Of a stretch of DNA of 43,577 nucleotides, positions 7,091-15,152 are shown piece by piece (position 1 is the stretch's first letter; every line of letters begins with the position of its first letter). Made by a program: the position numbers and the translations under genes. The stretch lies in the IMG/VR virus record IMGVR_UViG_3300035670_000438, positions 1-43,577 of that record. The stretch is one strand, 5' to 3'. The notes under the pieces are model-generated. The model was given only the letters and a program-made list of their open reading frames with translations. It ran no database searches and was not told the DNA's origin. The DNA is from a virus.

Positions 7091-8590
7091 ATGAAACGTA
7101 AATGGAGCAAGCAGCAACAAGACATCTTCGGCTGGTTCGAGAAGGGGACCGGCAACCTCGTGGTCCGTGCCCGGGCCGGCACCGGCAAGACCACCACCAT
7201 CCTCGAAGGTGTGAACTATGCCCCCGAGGAGAACATCCTCCTCGCCGCTTTCAACAAGCGCATCGCCGACGAGTTGGCCCAGCGGTGCTCGAACGGTTCG
7301 GTGCACGTCAAGACACTGCACGCCCTCGGCTACGCTTTCATCCGTAGAGCGTGGTCGGACCTCGGCCCGTTGGAGGTCGATGCCAGGAGGACGCTCGGGC
7401 TTCTCTACGCCCACGCCAAAGCCGAGCACCTCCCCTACATCGGCAAGCTACCGGCCCGGTGGATGGCCAACCTCGCCACGCTGATGAAAGAGCTGCACCC
7501 CTTCGACGCCGACGACGACAACGTGATCGAACAGGTGGGACTCGACTTCGGCACGCTGCCCGACCTCTACAAGATCGGGTGGGGCCTCCACCGTGTGCTC
7601 CCGATCGTCAAATCAGTCGTGCGCCAGTCCCGCGAGTACACCGGCAAGGTCGACTACGCCGACATGTTGTTCCTCCCCCTCGTCTTGGAATTGGCCGAGC
7701 CCCTCTTCGACCTCGTGGTGGTCGACGAGGCTCAGGACATGAACCGAGCACAGCTCGACCTTGCGCTGATGAGCTGCACCGACGAGGGCCGGGTGTGTGT
7801 GGTCGGCGATGACAAGCAAGCGATCTACGGATTCCGTGGGGCCGACTCCGGTGCCATCGACCGGATGAAAGAGCAACTCCAAGCTGTCGAGATGCCGCTC
7901 ACCGAAACCTACCGTTGCCCGCAAGCTGTGGTCCGCGAGGCCAACAGGCTCGTGCCCGACCTCGTGTCGAACAAACACGAAGAGGGCTCGGTCACGGTGG
8001 CCAAGACTGAAAACGATCTCCTCGCCGTCGCGGCGAAAGGCGATTTCATCCTCTCCCGCCTGAACGCCCCACTGGCCCACACCTGTCTCGCCTTCCTCAC
8101 CCGCAACATTCCTGCCCGCATCGTCGGCCGGGACGTGGGCGAGACTCTCATCCAACTCATCGACAAACAGTCAGTCAACGAGGGTGAGGCCCGCATCGGC
8201 GATTTCCTCGTTGCCCTCAAGCAATACGAGGTGGTCATGGTCCGATCGTTGGACGAGGCCGACCGGCCCGAGGCCATCGACTCGCTCCTCGATTTGACGA
8301 GCACCCTCACCACGTTGGCTGGTGAAGGGTGCATGACAGTCGGCGATTTGAAAACCAGAATTCGGTCGTTATTCGTCGACACACCCCCCGAGGACATGGT
8401 AGTCCTGTCCACCGTCCACAAAGCCAAAGGACTGGAGGCCGACCGCGTGTTCATCCTCAAGCACACCCTCTACAACTTCAGCACGTCTGACGAAGAACAG
8501 AACATCGAGTACGTCGCCATCACCCGCGCCAAGAGGGACTTGGTGTGGGTCGGCGAGAACTACGGCAATGCCGTGCGAGGCCAGAAATGA
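7091..8590 (+). CDS. UvrD/Rep-type superfamily 1 helicase, 499 aa
   Basis: ATG 7091 follows AGGAGAGAGCACA. Motif I is AGTGKT (29-34), Ia AAFNKRIADEL, II VVDEAQD (about 210-216), III VGDDKQAIYGFRG (about 237-249), IV ETYRCP, V STVHKAKGLEADRV and VI EYVAITRAKRDLVW (about 470-485). All catalytic residues are intact. The protein is short compared with cellular UvrD, as the accessory subdomains are reduced, which is common for phage members. It should unwind DNA 3' to 5' for replication or recombination. It overlaps the methyltransferase start by four bases. Confidence 0.9.
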   Translation: MKRKWSKQQQDIFGWFEKGTGNLVVRARAGTGKTTTILEGVNYAPEENILLAAFNKRIADELAQRCSNGSVHVKTLHALGYAFIRRAWSDLGPLEVDARRTLGLLYAHAKAEHLPYIGKLPARWMANLATLMKELHPFDADDDNVIEQVGLDFGTLPDLYKIGWGLHRVLPIVKSVVRQSREYTGKVDYADMLFLPLVLELAEPLFDLVVVDEAQDMNRAQLDLALMSCTDEGRVCVVGDDKQAIYGFRGADSGAIDRMKEQLQAVEMPLTETYRCPQAVVREANRLVPDLVSNKHEEGSVTVAKTENDLLAVAAKGDFILSRLNAPLAHTCLAFLTRNIPARIVGRDVGETLIQLIDKQSVNEGEARIGDFLVALKQYEVVMVRSLDEADRPEAIDSLLDLTSTLTTLAGEGCMTVGDLKTRIRSLFVDTPPEDMVVLSTVHKAKGLEADRVFILKHTLYNFSTSDEEQNIEYVAITRAKRDLVWVGENYGNAVRGQK

Positions 8591-9096
8591 ACCGCATTCC
8601 TCATCACACGAGCAAGGCCCGGGGCACGTACTATTCGGAATGGGGCACGCCCACGGAGGTACTGCAACTCGTACGAGACACCTTCGGCAGAATCGACCTC
8701 GATCTGTGTTCATCCGCCAAGCACAACAAGGTTGTGGGCGCGAGAAACTTCTTCACGAAGCACGAGCCGTGCCCTTCCGCGGACAGCTTCCTCGAATTGG
8801 ACATGCTCCACTCAAACGTGTGGTGCAATCCTCCTGGTCCGTCGGGATTGGTCATCGACTTCTGGCGTCGCTGGTTGGCCTGTATGGCCGCCGGGGCCAA
8901 CGGCGCCTTCCTCATCTTCAACCTCGACCATTGGCGAATGTTGGTCCATCCTACAGATGAGTTCTTCATCTGGATCCCGCGCTACCGGCTCAAGTACATG
9001 GGCGCACCTTCTCAAGCCTCGTTCCCGTCCGGCGTCGTGTTCACACAACAACCGAAGATCCCGCACGGACACCTTCTTCGTTGGGGAAACCTGTGA
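8587..9096 (+). CDS. Phage DNA N6-adenine methyltransferase (Dam-like), 169 aa
   Basis: ATG 8587 overlaps the helicase stop (ATGA). The sequence has the order typical of the phage Dam_MTase family: EWGTP (18-22), IDLDLCSSAKHNK (36-48), the catalytic motif CNPPG (80-84, a variant of D/N-PP-Y/F/W) and SFPSGVVF near the C-terminus. The family transfers a methyl group from S-adenosylmethionine to adenine in DNA. Likely roles are protection from host restriction or marking its own DNA. It is coupled by GTGA overlap to the nuclease gene that follows. Confidence 0.85.
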   Translation: MNRIPHHTSKARGTYYSEWGTPTEVLQLVRDTFGRIDLDLCSSAKHNKVVGARNFFTKHEPCPSADSFLELDMLHSNVWCNPPGPSGLVIDFWRRWLACMAAGANGAFLIFNLDHWRMLVHPTDEFFIWIPRYRLKYMGAPSQASFPSGVVFTQQPKIPHGHLLRWGNL

Positions 9097-9905
9097 AACT
9101 CTCCAATCCCAAGCTGGCAACGCTCTCTCTCGATACCGGGTCGCCGGCCGGAATCGGCTTCTGGTCTGAGGTCTGCCCGAAACGGCAGACGATGAAGAAG
9201 CTCCACCCCGAGGTCGTGGACCTCGGCACTCCCAACATGCAAGCAGGAAGCGTCGGCCACGCCCTGATGGCACAACACTTCCTCGGCAAACAGGTGGACA
9301 CTGCAAAGGTCCGCTTCGAGCCAACGCCAGACCCCAAAGCCGAGGCGTCCGGCGTCAAGATGTTCCGTCAATGGCGTGCCCGCTACCCGTCGGTGTCCCA
9401 CTTCGGCTGTGTCGAGCACGTCGAGCTACTCGTTGATGTCGGCAAGGATTGTGAAGAGAGCTTTGGTGTCCCCTACACCTGCCGGGTGGACCTTGCAACC
9501 ACAGTCACCAAGTCAGTCGGGCGGGCGTTGAAGGACACCTACCACCTCGCCCGTCCTCTCTCCTCGGGTTTGTGGATCGTCGACCACAAGTTCCACAAGA
9601 GCGACTGGCAATTCGACCCGACCCCGTACCGTGAAGGGTTGCAGTCCGCAGGCTACCAACTCGCGTTTTGGTGGATGACCGGGCAGCTTCCCCAAGGAAT
9701 GATGTTCAACCACGTATTTCTCGACGGCGACGCCAAGCTGACAGTGTGCCCACCACCTTCCAAGGATCAGTCCGAGATGTTTGTCTCGTGGCTCATCGGC
9801 GCGAAGCGGCGGCGCGAGGCCACCCTCGGTTGGGCGAATGCCGCGGCTTGTTGGTATCCCAACCGGTGCATCTTCCGCACCCTATACCTTTGCACAGGAG
9901 CATAG
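9093..9905 (+). CDS. Cas4-like PD-(D/E)XK exonuclease, 270 aa
   Basis: GTG 9093 overlaps the methyltransferase stop. Nuclease residues are visible in order: H56 (GSVGHALMAQHF), D133 (CRVDLATT), D164-x-K166 (WIVDHKF) and Q189 (SAGYQLAFWW), which fits the RecB/Cas4 fold. An N-terminal Cys28 and three C-terminal Cys (253, 259, 267) match the one-plus-three arrangement that holds an iron-sulfur cluster in Cas4/AddB-type nucleases. Spacing between the last three is longer than in classical Cas4. It is followed by a Sak4-like recombinase, the usual exonuclease-annealase pairing. No CRISPR array is nearby. Confidence 0.8.
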   Translation: MKLSNPKLATLSLDTGSPAGIGFWSEVCPKRQTMKKLHPEVVDLGTPNMQAGSVGHALMAQHFLGKQVDTAKVRFEPTPDPKAEASGVKMFRQWRARYPSVSHFGCVEHVELLVDVGKDCEESFGVPYTCRVDLATTVTKSVGRALKDTYHLARPLSSGLWIVDHKFHKSDWQFDPTPYREGLQSAGYQLAFWWMTGQLPQGMMFNHVFLDGDAKLTVCPPPSKDQSEMFVSWLIGAKRRREATLGWANAAACWYPNRCIFRTLYLCTGA

Positions 9906-9908
9906 ACC

Positions 9909-10859
9909 ATGGCCAAGCAGGCAGCATCAAAGTCCAAGTTCGAGGAGGAGCACGGCTTCTCGTCCGACGCCTTGTTCGAGGACGGCCCCGAGAAACCGTT
10001 GGAGGAATCGCACTTCACCATCCACGCGCCGCAGGGTGTGGGAAAGACCTTCCTCGGGCTGTCGGCCGACCCATCCTACCCGGACGATCTGCACGCCAAG
10101 AAGAAGATCGTCTTGGAGAACATCATCCACATCGCGTTCGACAAGGGCGCCCTCGACGGCATCGGCCAGTACGGTCTGTCGGTGAAGCATCGCGTCGACG
10201 CCCGCAAACTGTTGCGTGCCCCACGCAAGAACCAGAAACAACCCCACGCCGAGGACGGTGCAATGCAGGCCCTCGACTGGATCACGGATGCGGTAGCCGA
10301 ACGCATCGACAAGTACAACATCAAAGCGGTCATCTTCGACACACTGACCAACGGCTCGACCGAGATCCTCAAGTACGCCGAGAACATGGACTTCCGTTCC
10401 GAGAAAACAGGCAAGGCCGACAAGTTCGCCATGTGGGCGTTCATCGGCCACGCCCTTTCAACACTGTGGGAGTGGGGCGCCAACCAACCGTGTCAGATGA
10501 TTTGGCTCTGCCACTCGAAGGCGGTCGGTGATGAGGGCCTCGTGGCCGGCACCCACATGAAACCGGGCTCGGACCAAGCCCGCCTCGAACAACTCAAGGC
10601 CCGCGCCAACAAAGGGCTCGGTGATTGGGAGATCGTCCCTGCGATGGACGGCAAGAAAGCGATCGAGGTGTTCACCTCGCACAGCTCCCTGATTGCTACG
10701 ATGACCGCCGACTACAACGAGGAAACGAAACGGTACGAACGGTTCGTTCTCCCCCGCGGTGGACGCGGCTTCCTCGGCAAGAACCGCTGGTTCGATTTGT
10801 TGGGGGAACGCGAGCCGGCCAACCTGCAAAAGATCTTCGCCAAGATTCGGAGGGGCTGA
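9909..10859 (+). CDS. Sak4-like RecA-fold ATPase, recombination, 316 aa
   Basis: ATG 9909 has the ribosome site AGGAG, three bases after the nuclease stop. Walker A is APQGVGKT (40-47) and Walker B is AVIFDTLT (D144). The segments MIWLCHSKAV and GSDQARLEQL follow. The pattern fits AAA_24/Sak4 single-strand annealing ATPases encoded in phage recombination cassettes. It is expected to load on single-stranded DNA made by the adjacent Cas4-like nuclease. Length is slightly longer than the usual 220-300 residues. Confidence 0.8.
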   Translation: MAKQAASKSKFEEEHGFSSDALFEDGPEKPLEESHFTIHAPQGVGKTFLGLSADPSYPDDLHAKKKIVLENIIHIAFDKGALDGIGQYGLSVKHRVDARKLLRAPRKNQKQPHAEDGAMQALDWITDAVAERIDKYNIKAVIFDTLTNGSTEILKYAENMDFRSEKTGKADKFAMWAFIGHALSTLWEWGANQPCQMIWLCHSKAVGDEGLVAGTHMKPGSDQARLEQLKARANKGLGDWEIVPAMDGKKAIEVFTSHSSLIATMTADYNEETKRYERFVLPRGGRGFLGKNRWFDLLGEREPANLQKIFAKIRRG

Positions 10860-10884
10860 TGTCCAACACAAGGGAAACGTAACC

Positions 10885-11127
10885 GTGAACCGGCAAGCTG
10901 TAGTGAAACACGCTTGTGGCCGGGTGTACTCGCACGCGGCGTGGTTGGCCTTGCCGTGGTCGGGGGACCAAATCGAGGGTTGTCCGTCCGGGACGAAACT
11001 CGAATTGCGATCCTGTATCTGTGGATCGACAATTGCCCGGCCCAAGAGGATCGGTGCGGACGAATTCATTTCCGACGAGGAATACGAGAGGTTGGAGGAA
11101 AGCTCCCCCACCTCCGTCAACCGGTAG
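10885..11127 (+). CDS. Small zinc-ribbon-like protein, 80 aa
   Basis: I chose GTG 10885 because AAGGGA lies nine bases upstream and the protein then begins with a recognisable pattern: ACGRVYS, WLALPWSG, LELRSCICGSTIA. I have seen this CGRxYt...LELRnCxCGST pattern in many phage and plasmid hypothetical proteins. A zinc site formed by the N-terminal Cys and the C-x-C pair is likely. The C-terminal 25 residues are acidic. It lies between the Sak4-like and DUF669/SSB-like genes. Function is unknown. Confidence 0.65.
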   Translation: MNRQAVVKHACGRVYSHAAWLALPWSGDQIEGCPSGTKLELRSCICGSTIARPKRIGADEFISDEEYERLEESSPTSVNR

Positions 11128-11151
11128 CAAAGCTACCAAGGAGTGTCTGTC

Positions 11152-11814
11152 ATGGGTCGTTACAGTGAAGAGGTCGTGAAGAAGGCGAGTGAGCGCCGGA
11201 ACCTGGCGGTCGGGTTCTACAAGTTCAAGTGTGTCCAGGCGATGCGCCAGCCGCCGAACGAGGAGTCGGGCAACATGCGGGGCATGTTCGTGTGGGCGCC
11301 GCTCAAGAAGGACGGCAGCGAGGGCCGCCCGACCGTGCGGGACTACATGACCTACCCCCTGCGGAACGAGAAGTTCCCCGGCCACCAGGAGCCGAACACC
11401 ACCGGCCTGACCGTCCCGGTCGTCCAAGCCGCGTTCCCGAAAGAGTGCCCGCTCTACCCGCGGACGGACAAGGACACCAAGAAGCTGATGTACAAGGGCA
11501 AGGTCATCAGCAAGGACGAGGAAGAGTCGGCGCGTGAGGAGGCCGGGCGGGCGGCGCTCGACAAGCTCGACGCGCTCGAACTCGACCCGACGCCGATGGT
11601 CGGCAAAGAGGTCTACGCCAAGATCACCTACGAGGACGGCAACGACTTCCCGAAGATGCGGAACTTCTGCGTCGAGTTGCCGGCGGGCACCACCCTCGTC
11701 CCCGAGGATCAGTGGATGGCGGCGGTCAAGACCGGCGGCAGCAAGAAGGACAGCTTGCCGGCCGCGAAGTCGTCCTCGGGCGGCGGCAAGAAGAAGTCCA
11801 AGTTCTCGCGCTAG
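11152..11814 (+). CDS. DUF669/SSB-like phage protein, 220 aa (tentative)
   Basis: ATG 11152 follows AAGGAGTGTCTGTC. The opening MGRYSEEVVKKASERRNLAVGFYKFK recalls DUF669-type phage proteins that accompany replication or recombination genes. The middle is beta-rich, and the C-terminus is a flexible Ser/Gly/Lys tail and not the acidic tail of classical SSB. Position between the recombinase and the polymerase supports single-stranded DNA binding. No motif proves it. It is coupled to the next gene through a strong ribosome site overlapping its stop (TAGGAGG). Confidence 0.5.
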   Translation: MGRYSEEVVKKASERRNLAVGFYKFKCVQAMRQPPNEESGNMRGMFVWAPLKKDGSEGRPTVRDYMTYPLRNEKFPGHQEPNTTGLTVPVVQAAFPKECPLYPRTDKDTKKLMYKGKVISKDEEESAREEAGRAALDKLDALELDPTPMVGKEVYAKITYEDGNDFPKMRNFCVELPAGTTLVPEDQWMAAVKTGGSKKDSLPAAKSSSGGGKKKSKFSR

Positions 11815-11823
11815 GAGGCGGCC

Positions 11824-11967
11824 ATGACCAAGAAGAAAGCCAAGAAGAAGCCGACCAACGCCCGCGGCCCGTACCACCGCTGGGTGCCGGGCAAGCGCGG
11901 CGGCATGGTCTGTTCCAAGTGCGACGCCACCTACGGTATGCACGCCAACCCCTGCAACCGAAAGTGA
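11824..11967 (+). CDS. Mini zinc-knuckle protein, 47 aa
   Basis: ATG 11824 is preceded by the strong site TAGGAGGCGGCC. The first dozen residues are mostly lysine (MTKKKAKKKPT), then come GPYHRW, C-S-K-C and a late Cys (C44). One small metal site is likely. The stop is seven bases before the polymerase start. Nucleic-acid binding is inferred from the basic N-terminus. Confidence 0.65.
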   Translation: MTKKKAKKKPTNARGPYHRWVPGKRGGMVCSKCDATYGMHANPCNRK

Positions 11968-11974
11968 GTGCACG

Positions 11975-14371
11975 GTGAAGATCGCTGGGGCAGACTGCAA
12001 ACGGTGTCCTCTGCGGAACCGAACACCAGTCCTGCCCCAGCCCTTCACCGGGCAGCCCAAGTTCATCTTCGCCGGGCAGTCCCCCGGCATCTCCGAAGAG
12101 ATCGAGCGACGCTACTTCTGTGGTTGGTCGGGCAACTACTTCGACCTCGTGTTGGAGAAGCTCGACATCCCCCGGCGGCAGCTCTACGTCTGCAATGTAC
12201 TCCTCTGCCGGGCTGACGACCTCGGGCCGGCTGAGAGGCGCCGAGCGATTGAATGTTGCTCGGGGCGCCTGTGGAACGAGGTCAAACGATTCAAGTGCAA
12301 AACAGTCCTCGCGGCCGGCATGGACGCGATGTGGGCTTTCATGGAGTATTCGGGCACCGAGTGGATTGGGCCTGTGTACGACGTAGAGGAGGGCCGGTAC
12401 AAAGGTTGGCACGTCCTCCCTACCCTCCACCCCGCGTTCGTCAGTCGGTTCCGTGGCTACGGACCGGTGTTCACCGCACACCTCGAACGAATTTGGAAGT
12501 ACGTGCACGGGGAACTGCCACCTTGGAAGTGGCCACCGATCGAAGTCGAGGAGAACGACCGTGCGAAGAAGCTACTCACCGCCATCCTTCATTCCCGCGA
12601 ACTGGTGGCGTTTGACGTGGAAAACATCCCAAAAGGACCCGAGAAGGGAAAGCTCCTCTGCCTTGGTGTTGGAGACACAAAGAGGGCAGTATCTTTGGAC
12701 TGGCCCATCCAACGACGCGATCTGCTCAACCTCATCCTCAAGATCCACGCTTCAAAGAAGGTCAGGAAGGTAGCTCAATTCGGCCAACACGATACCTGGA
12801 TCCTCGGCCTCCACGACATCGCAGTCGGCGGCTACGTCGAGGACACATTGCCGATGCACCAAACCCTCGCACCCGAGATGAGCCAGAAGAAGCTCGGGCA
12901 CGATCTCGGGTTCGTCGGCTGCATCCACTGGCACATGCCGCGGTACAAGACCGAGTTCGGCGGTGACGATGCGAACAAGTACGTCAACGCCGACCCTACC
13001 GAGCGCAAGTTCTACAACGCCCGCGACTGTGTAACTACCGCGTTGAACGCGAAGGCGATGTTGGCAGAGTTGGAAGAGGACCCGGTACAACTCTCCCTCT
13101 ACCGTGAGAGCTTCGCCCTCGGACAGATTGCTATCAAGATGAAACGGGTGGGGTTGCTGGCTGACGGTAGCCGGTACGCCCGCCACGACTACATCCTCCG
13201 ACGGCGACAGCGGCGGGCGGGCAAGCTACTCAGGAAGATTGCCCGGAAGATTGGATTCAAGGACTTCAACCCCGGGTCGGGCCGCCAGCTCCAGGAGTTG
13301 TTCTTCAAGAAGTTGAAGGTCGTGCCCACACGTTACTCGAAAAAGACGGGCGCCCCGTCGTTGAAAGAAGAGGCCCTCCTCGGCTTGCTGACACACCCAA
13401 AAGAAATCGTGGGCGTGTGCGCGAGGCTCACCCTTGCCTATCGTCGGTGGGTGAAATTGCGCGGCTTCCTCAAGAAACTGCCCCGGGGCGGCGGGCGCAT
13501 CCATCCGAGCATTCGCGTGAACGCTGCCCGCTCCGGTCGATGGATTGTCACCGAGCCACCGCTGACCACGCTACCGAAACCGGTCGTGGCAATGGTGAAG
13601 TCCGGCCCCAACAAAGGCAAGAAGCGGGTCGTCGCCCCAGGAATGCGGGACGTGTTCGTTGCCGCGGAAGGCTGGACGATTGTTGAGGCTGACTACAAAC
13701 AGCTCGAACAGTGGATCCTCTCTGTACTCGCCGATGACACCACAGCTTTGGGGTGGCGTGCGGCCGGGCTGGACATCCACCGTTTGACTGCCGCGGCCAT
13801 GCTCGGCCTCACACCGGAAGCAGTCACCAAGCCGCAGCGGGAGTTCTTCAAACGGTTCAGGTACGGACACAACTACCGAGGCAGCGACCGCCGATTGCAC
13901 GCTGTCCTAGTCCCCGACTTCCCCGACGTAACCTTGGAGCAAGTCCACCACTTCCGCGATCTGATCAGCCGACAGCATCCTCGCATAGTCCTGTTCCAAG
14001 ATCGACTGTTCGAGCAGGCAAAGGAAACGGACTGTGTGGTGGCTCCAATCTCCGGGCGCGTCAAGCGATTCTATGGCCAGGTGAAGATCACCGAGGTTTG
14101 CAACTACCCGATTCAGATGACAGCGGCGGATCTCATCAATCGTGCTATCCGTGAAGTCGACCGCGAGTTTGGAGACTGGTCGGTGCATCGCATCCTTCTT
14201 CAAATCCACGACGCCCTTCTCGTCGAGACACGCAAGCCAAAGCAGGCGATGAGGATACTCAAGAACGCAATGGAGCGTCCAGTCATCTTGAACAACAAGC
14301 CGGCCAGGTTCGAGGTGGACTTCAAGGTCGGGCCGAGTTGGGGCGAACTACAGGAGGTCGAGTTCAAATGA
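11975..14371 (+). CDS. DNA polymerase I with N-terminal uracil-DNA-glycosylase domain, 798 aa
   Basis: GTG 11975 is chosen because the protein then starts right before the first iron-sulfur-type cysteines. Residues 1-170 resemble family 4 uracil-DNA glycosylase: C8-x2-C11, GQSPG (34-38), a second Cys set near 94-108 and HP at 152-153. Residues about 205-365 carry the 3'-5' exonuclease motifs: D214-V-E216, D273 in QFGQHDTW, and Y347-x3-D351. The family A polymerase follows: motif A EADYKQLEQ (D573), motif B KPQREFFKRFRYGHNYRG (about 619-636) and motif C QIHDALLVE (743-751). No 5' nuclease domain is present. A glycosylase-like N-terminus is known for the SPO1 polymerase. The motif I residues of active glycosylases are altered, so it may bind and not cut uracil. 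Confidence 0.9.
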   Translation: MKIAGADCKRCPLRNRTPVLPQPFTGQPKFIFAGQSPGISEEIERRYFCGWSGNYFDLVLEKLDIPRRQLYVCNVLLCRADDLGPAERRRAIECCSGRLWNEVKRFKCKTVLAAGMDAMWAFMEYSGTEWIGPVYDVEEGRYKGWHVLPTLHPAFVSRFRGYGPVFTAHLERIWKYVHGELPPWKWPPIEVEENDRAKKLLTAILHSRELVAFDVENIPKGPEKGKLLCLGVGDTKRAVSLDWPIQRRDLLNLILKIHASKKVRKVAQFGQHDTWILGLHDIAVGGYVEDTLPMHQTLAPEMSQKKLGHDLGFVGCIHWHMPRYKTEFGGDDANKYVNADPTERKFYNARDCVTTALNAKAMLAELEEDPVQLSLYRESFALGQIAIKMKRVGLLADGSRYARHDYILRRRQRRAGKLLRKIARKIGFKDFNPGSGRQLQELFFKKLKVVPTRYSKKTGAPSLKEEALLGLLTHPKEIVGVCARLTLAYRRWVKLRGFLKKLPRGGGRIHPSIRVNAARSGRWIVTEPPLTTLPKPVVAMVKSGPNKGKKRVVAPGMRDVFVAAEGWTIVEADYKQLEQWILSVLADDTTALGWRAAGLDIHRLTAAAMLGLTPEAVTKPQREFFKRFRYGHNYRGSDRRLHAVLVPDFPDVTLEQVHHFRDLISRQHPRIVLFQDRLFEQAKETDCVVAPISGRVKRFYGQVKITEVCNYPIQMTAADLINRAIREVDREFGDWSVHRILLQIHDALLVETRKPKQAMRILKNAMERPVILNNKPARFEVDFKVGPSWGELQEVEFK

Positions 14372-14562
14372 TCAAGCACATCCTGTTGACGTTGTTGGTG
14401 CTCGGAGTGTTGGGTATTGGCACCGCGTTGATCAACGCTGCTTTCCACCGCGAGCCGGAGCCGGTGCTTTGCCCTTCGGCTGTGGAGCTGCTTCGGGCGC
14501 GGTGCCCGCTTCTGGCTGAGCCTGTTCCTGGAAAGCGAGTTTGCGTAGTAGCTCTGGATTGA
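14368..14562 (+). CDS. Small single-pass membrane protein, 64 aa
   Basis: ATG 14368 overlaps the polymerase stop (ATGA). Residues about 4-25 (ILLTLLVLGVLGIGTALINAAF) form one hydrophobic segment that could be a signal anchor. The remainder is short with three cysteines. The last 131 bases run antisense through the 3' end of the leftward gene at 14432-15070. It is the last gene of the rightward unit. Exported or inner-membrane location is likely. Function unknown. Confidence 0.6.
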   Translation: MIKHILLTLLVLGVLGIGTALINAAFHREPEPVLCPSAVELLRARCPLLAEPVPGKRVCVVALD

Positions 14563-15070
14563 TCCGCCCAGCCTGCATCGCCGTGTCGAGGTTGTTGGGA
14601 AACGACTTCGGGTCCATCCACCGCTGAAGCATCCCCCATTCCTTCGCGTTCAACTTGTCGAGGAACCAACCCGTGTCCCCAATTCCCGGAGGCGCCTCGG
14701 GAAGCTGCGCCTTCGCTTCAGGGCTGGCCCACAGAAGTGGGATGAAGTCCTGGGGCATCTGCCCGACGACCGGCATCCCACCGAGTGTCGCTTGCCCACT
14801 GAACAGTTTGTCGAGCAGGCTTTGAGCAATCGCCTCGTTTTGCAGTTGGATCGTTCCCCGAAGTTGCCGGGGAGATTTCACGCCCTCGAACGTGTCTTGC
14901 CGTTTCGCCCTCGCCTTCGGTTTGGCTTTCGCGGGTTGTTGGGGTTGTGGTTGGGCCTGTGGTTGCTGCACCTGCAACGGCGGGAGAGGCGGCAACACCT
15001 GTGCCTCGAGCGGTGTTGCTCCCTTGCCGAGAAGGGCTGCCATCATCTGAAGTTGATCAGAAGCGTTCAT
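14432..15070 (-). CDS. Pro/Gln/Ala-rich protein, probable virion or tail-associated, 212 aa
   Basis: The start at 15070 has a strong AGGAGG site. The N-terminal third is proline/glutamine-rich low complexity (about residues 25-55). The centre (about 60-185) is an ordinary helical domain with GWFLDKLNAKEWGMLQRWMDP. The C-terminus is again Pro/Ala/Lys-rich. No family is recognised. It is the last gene of the leftward late unit, after the fibre-like genes, so a virion role is plausible. Its 3' end overlaps the rightward membrane-protein gene by 131 bases. Confidence 0.7.
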   Translation of the reverse strand: MNASDQLQMMAALLGKGATPLEAQVLPPLPPLQVQQPQAQPQPQQPAKAKPKARAKRQDTFEGVKSPRQLRGTIQLQNEAIAQSLLDKLFSGQATLGGMPVVGQMPQDFIPLLWASPEAKAQLPEAPPGIGDTGWFLDKLNAKEWGMLQRWMDPKSFPNNLDTAMQAGRINPELLRKLAFQEQAQPEAGTAPEAAPQPKGKAPAPARGGKQR

Positions 15071-15143
15071 CGTAGCCTCCTAAAAGACCTCGTGCGGCCG
15101 TGAAGCCGCTGCCGATGAGCTGATTCCTGCCAAACTTCTTCAT
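15057..15143 (-). CDS. Possible micro-gene, 28 aa
   Basis: Reading leftward from ATG 15143, TAGGAG lies seven bases upstream, and the frame runs 28 codons to TGA at 15057, overlapping the start of the next gene. The peptide begins MKKFGRNQLIGSGFTAARG. It may be a translated coupler or a real short peptide. Evidence is limited to the ribosome site and its fit in an otherwise empty 82-base gap. Confidence 0.3.
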   Translation of the reverse strand: MKKFGRNQLIGSGFTAARGLLGGYDERF

Positions 15144-15152
15144 GAAGGGCTC

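Noticed and set aside
9093-9905. Cas4-like protein as sign of a CRISPR system
   Set aside because: No repeats of array type and no other cas genes are seen; phage Cas4-like nucleases commonly act in recombination.
10859-10882. Seven-codon frame starting at the Sak4-like gene stop
   Set aside because: Too short and without support; the following zinc-ribbon-like gene has its own ribosome site at the GTG at 10885.
10696-12090. 464-codon minus-strand frame across the Sak4-like to polymerase region
   Set aside because: It crosses four rightward genes with clear motifs, and its Leu/Arg/Gly-rich content is a shadow.
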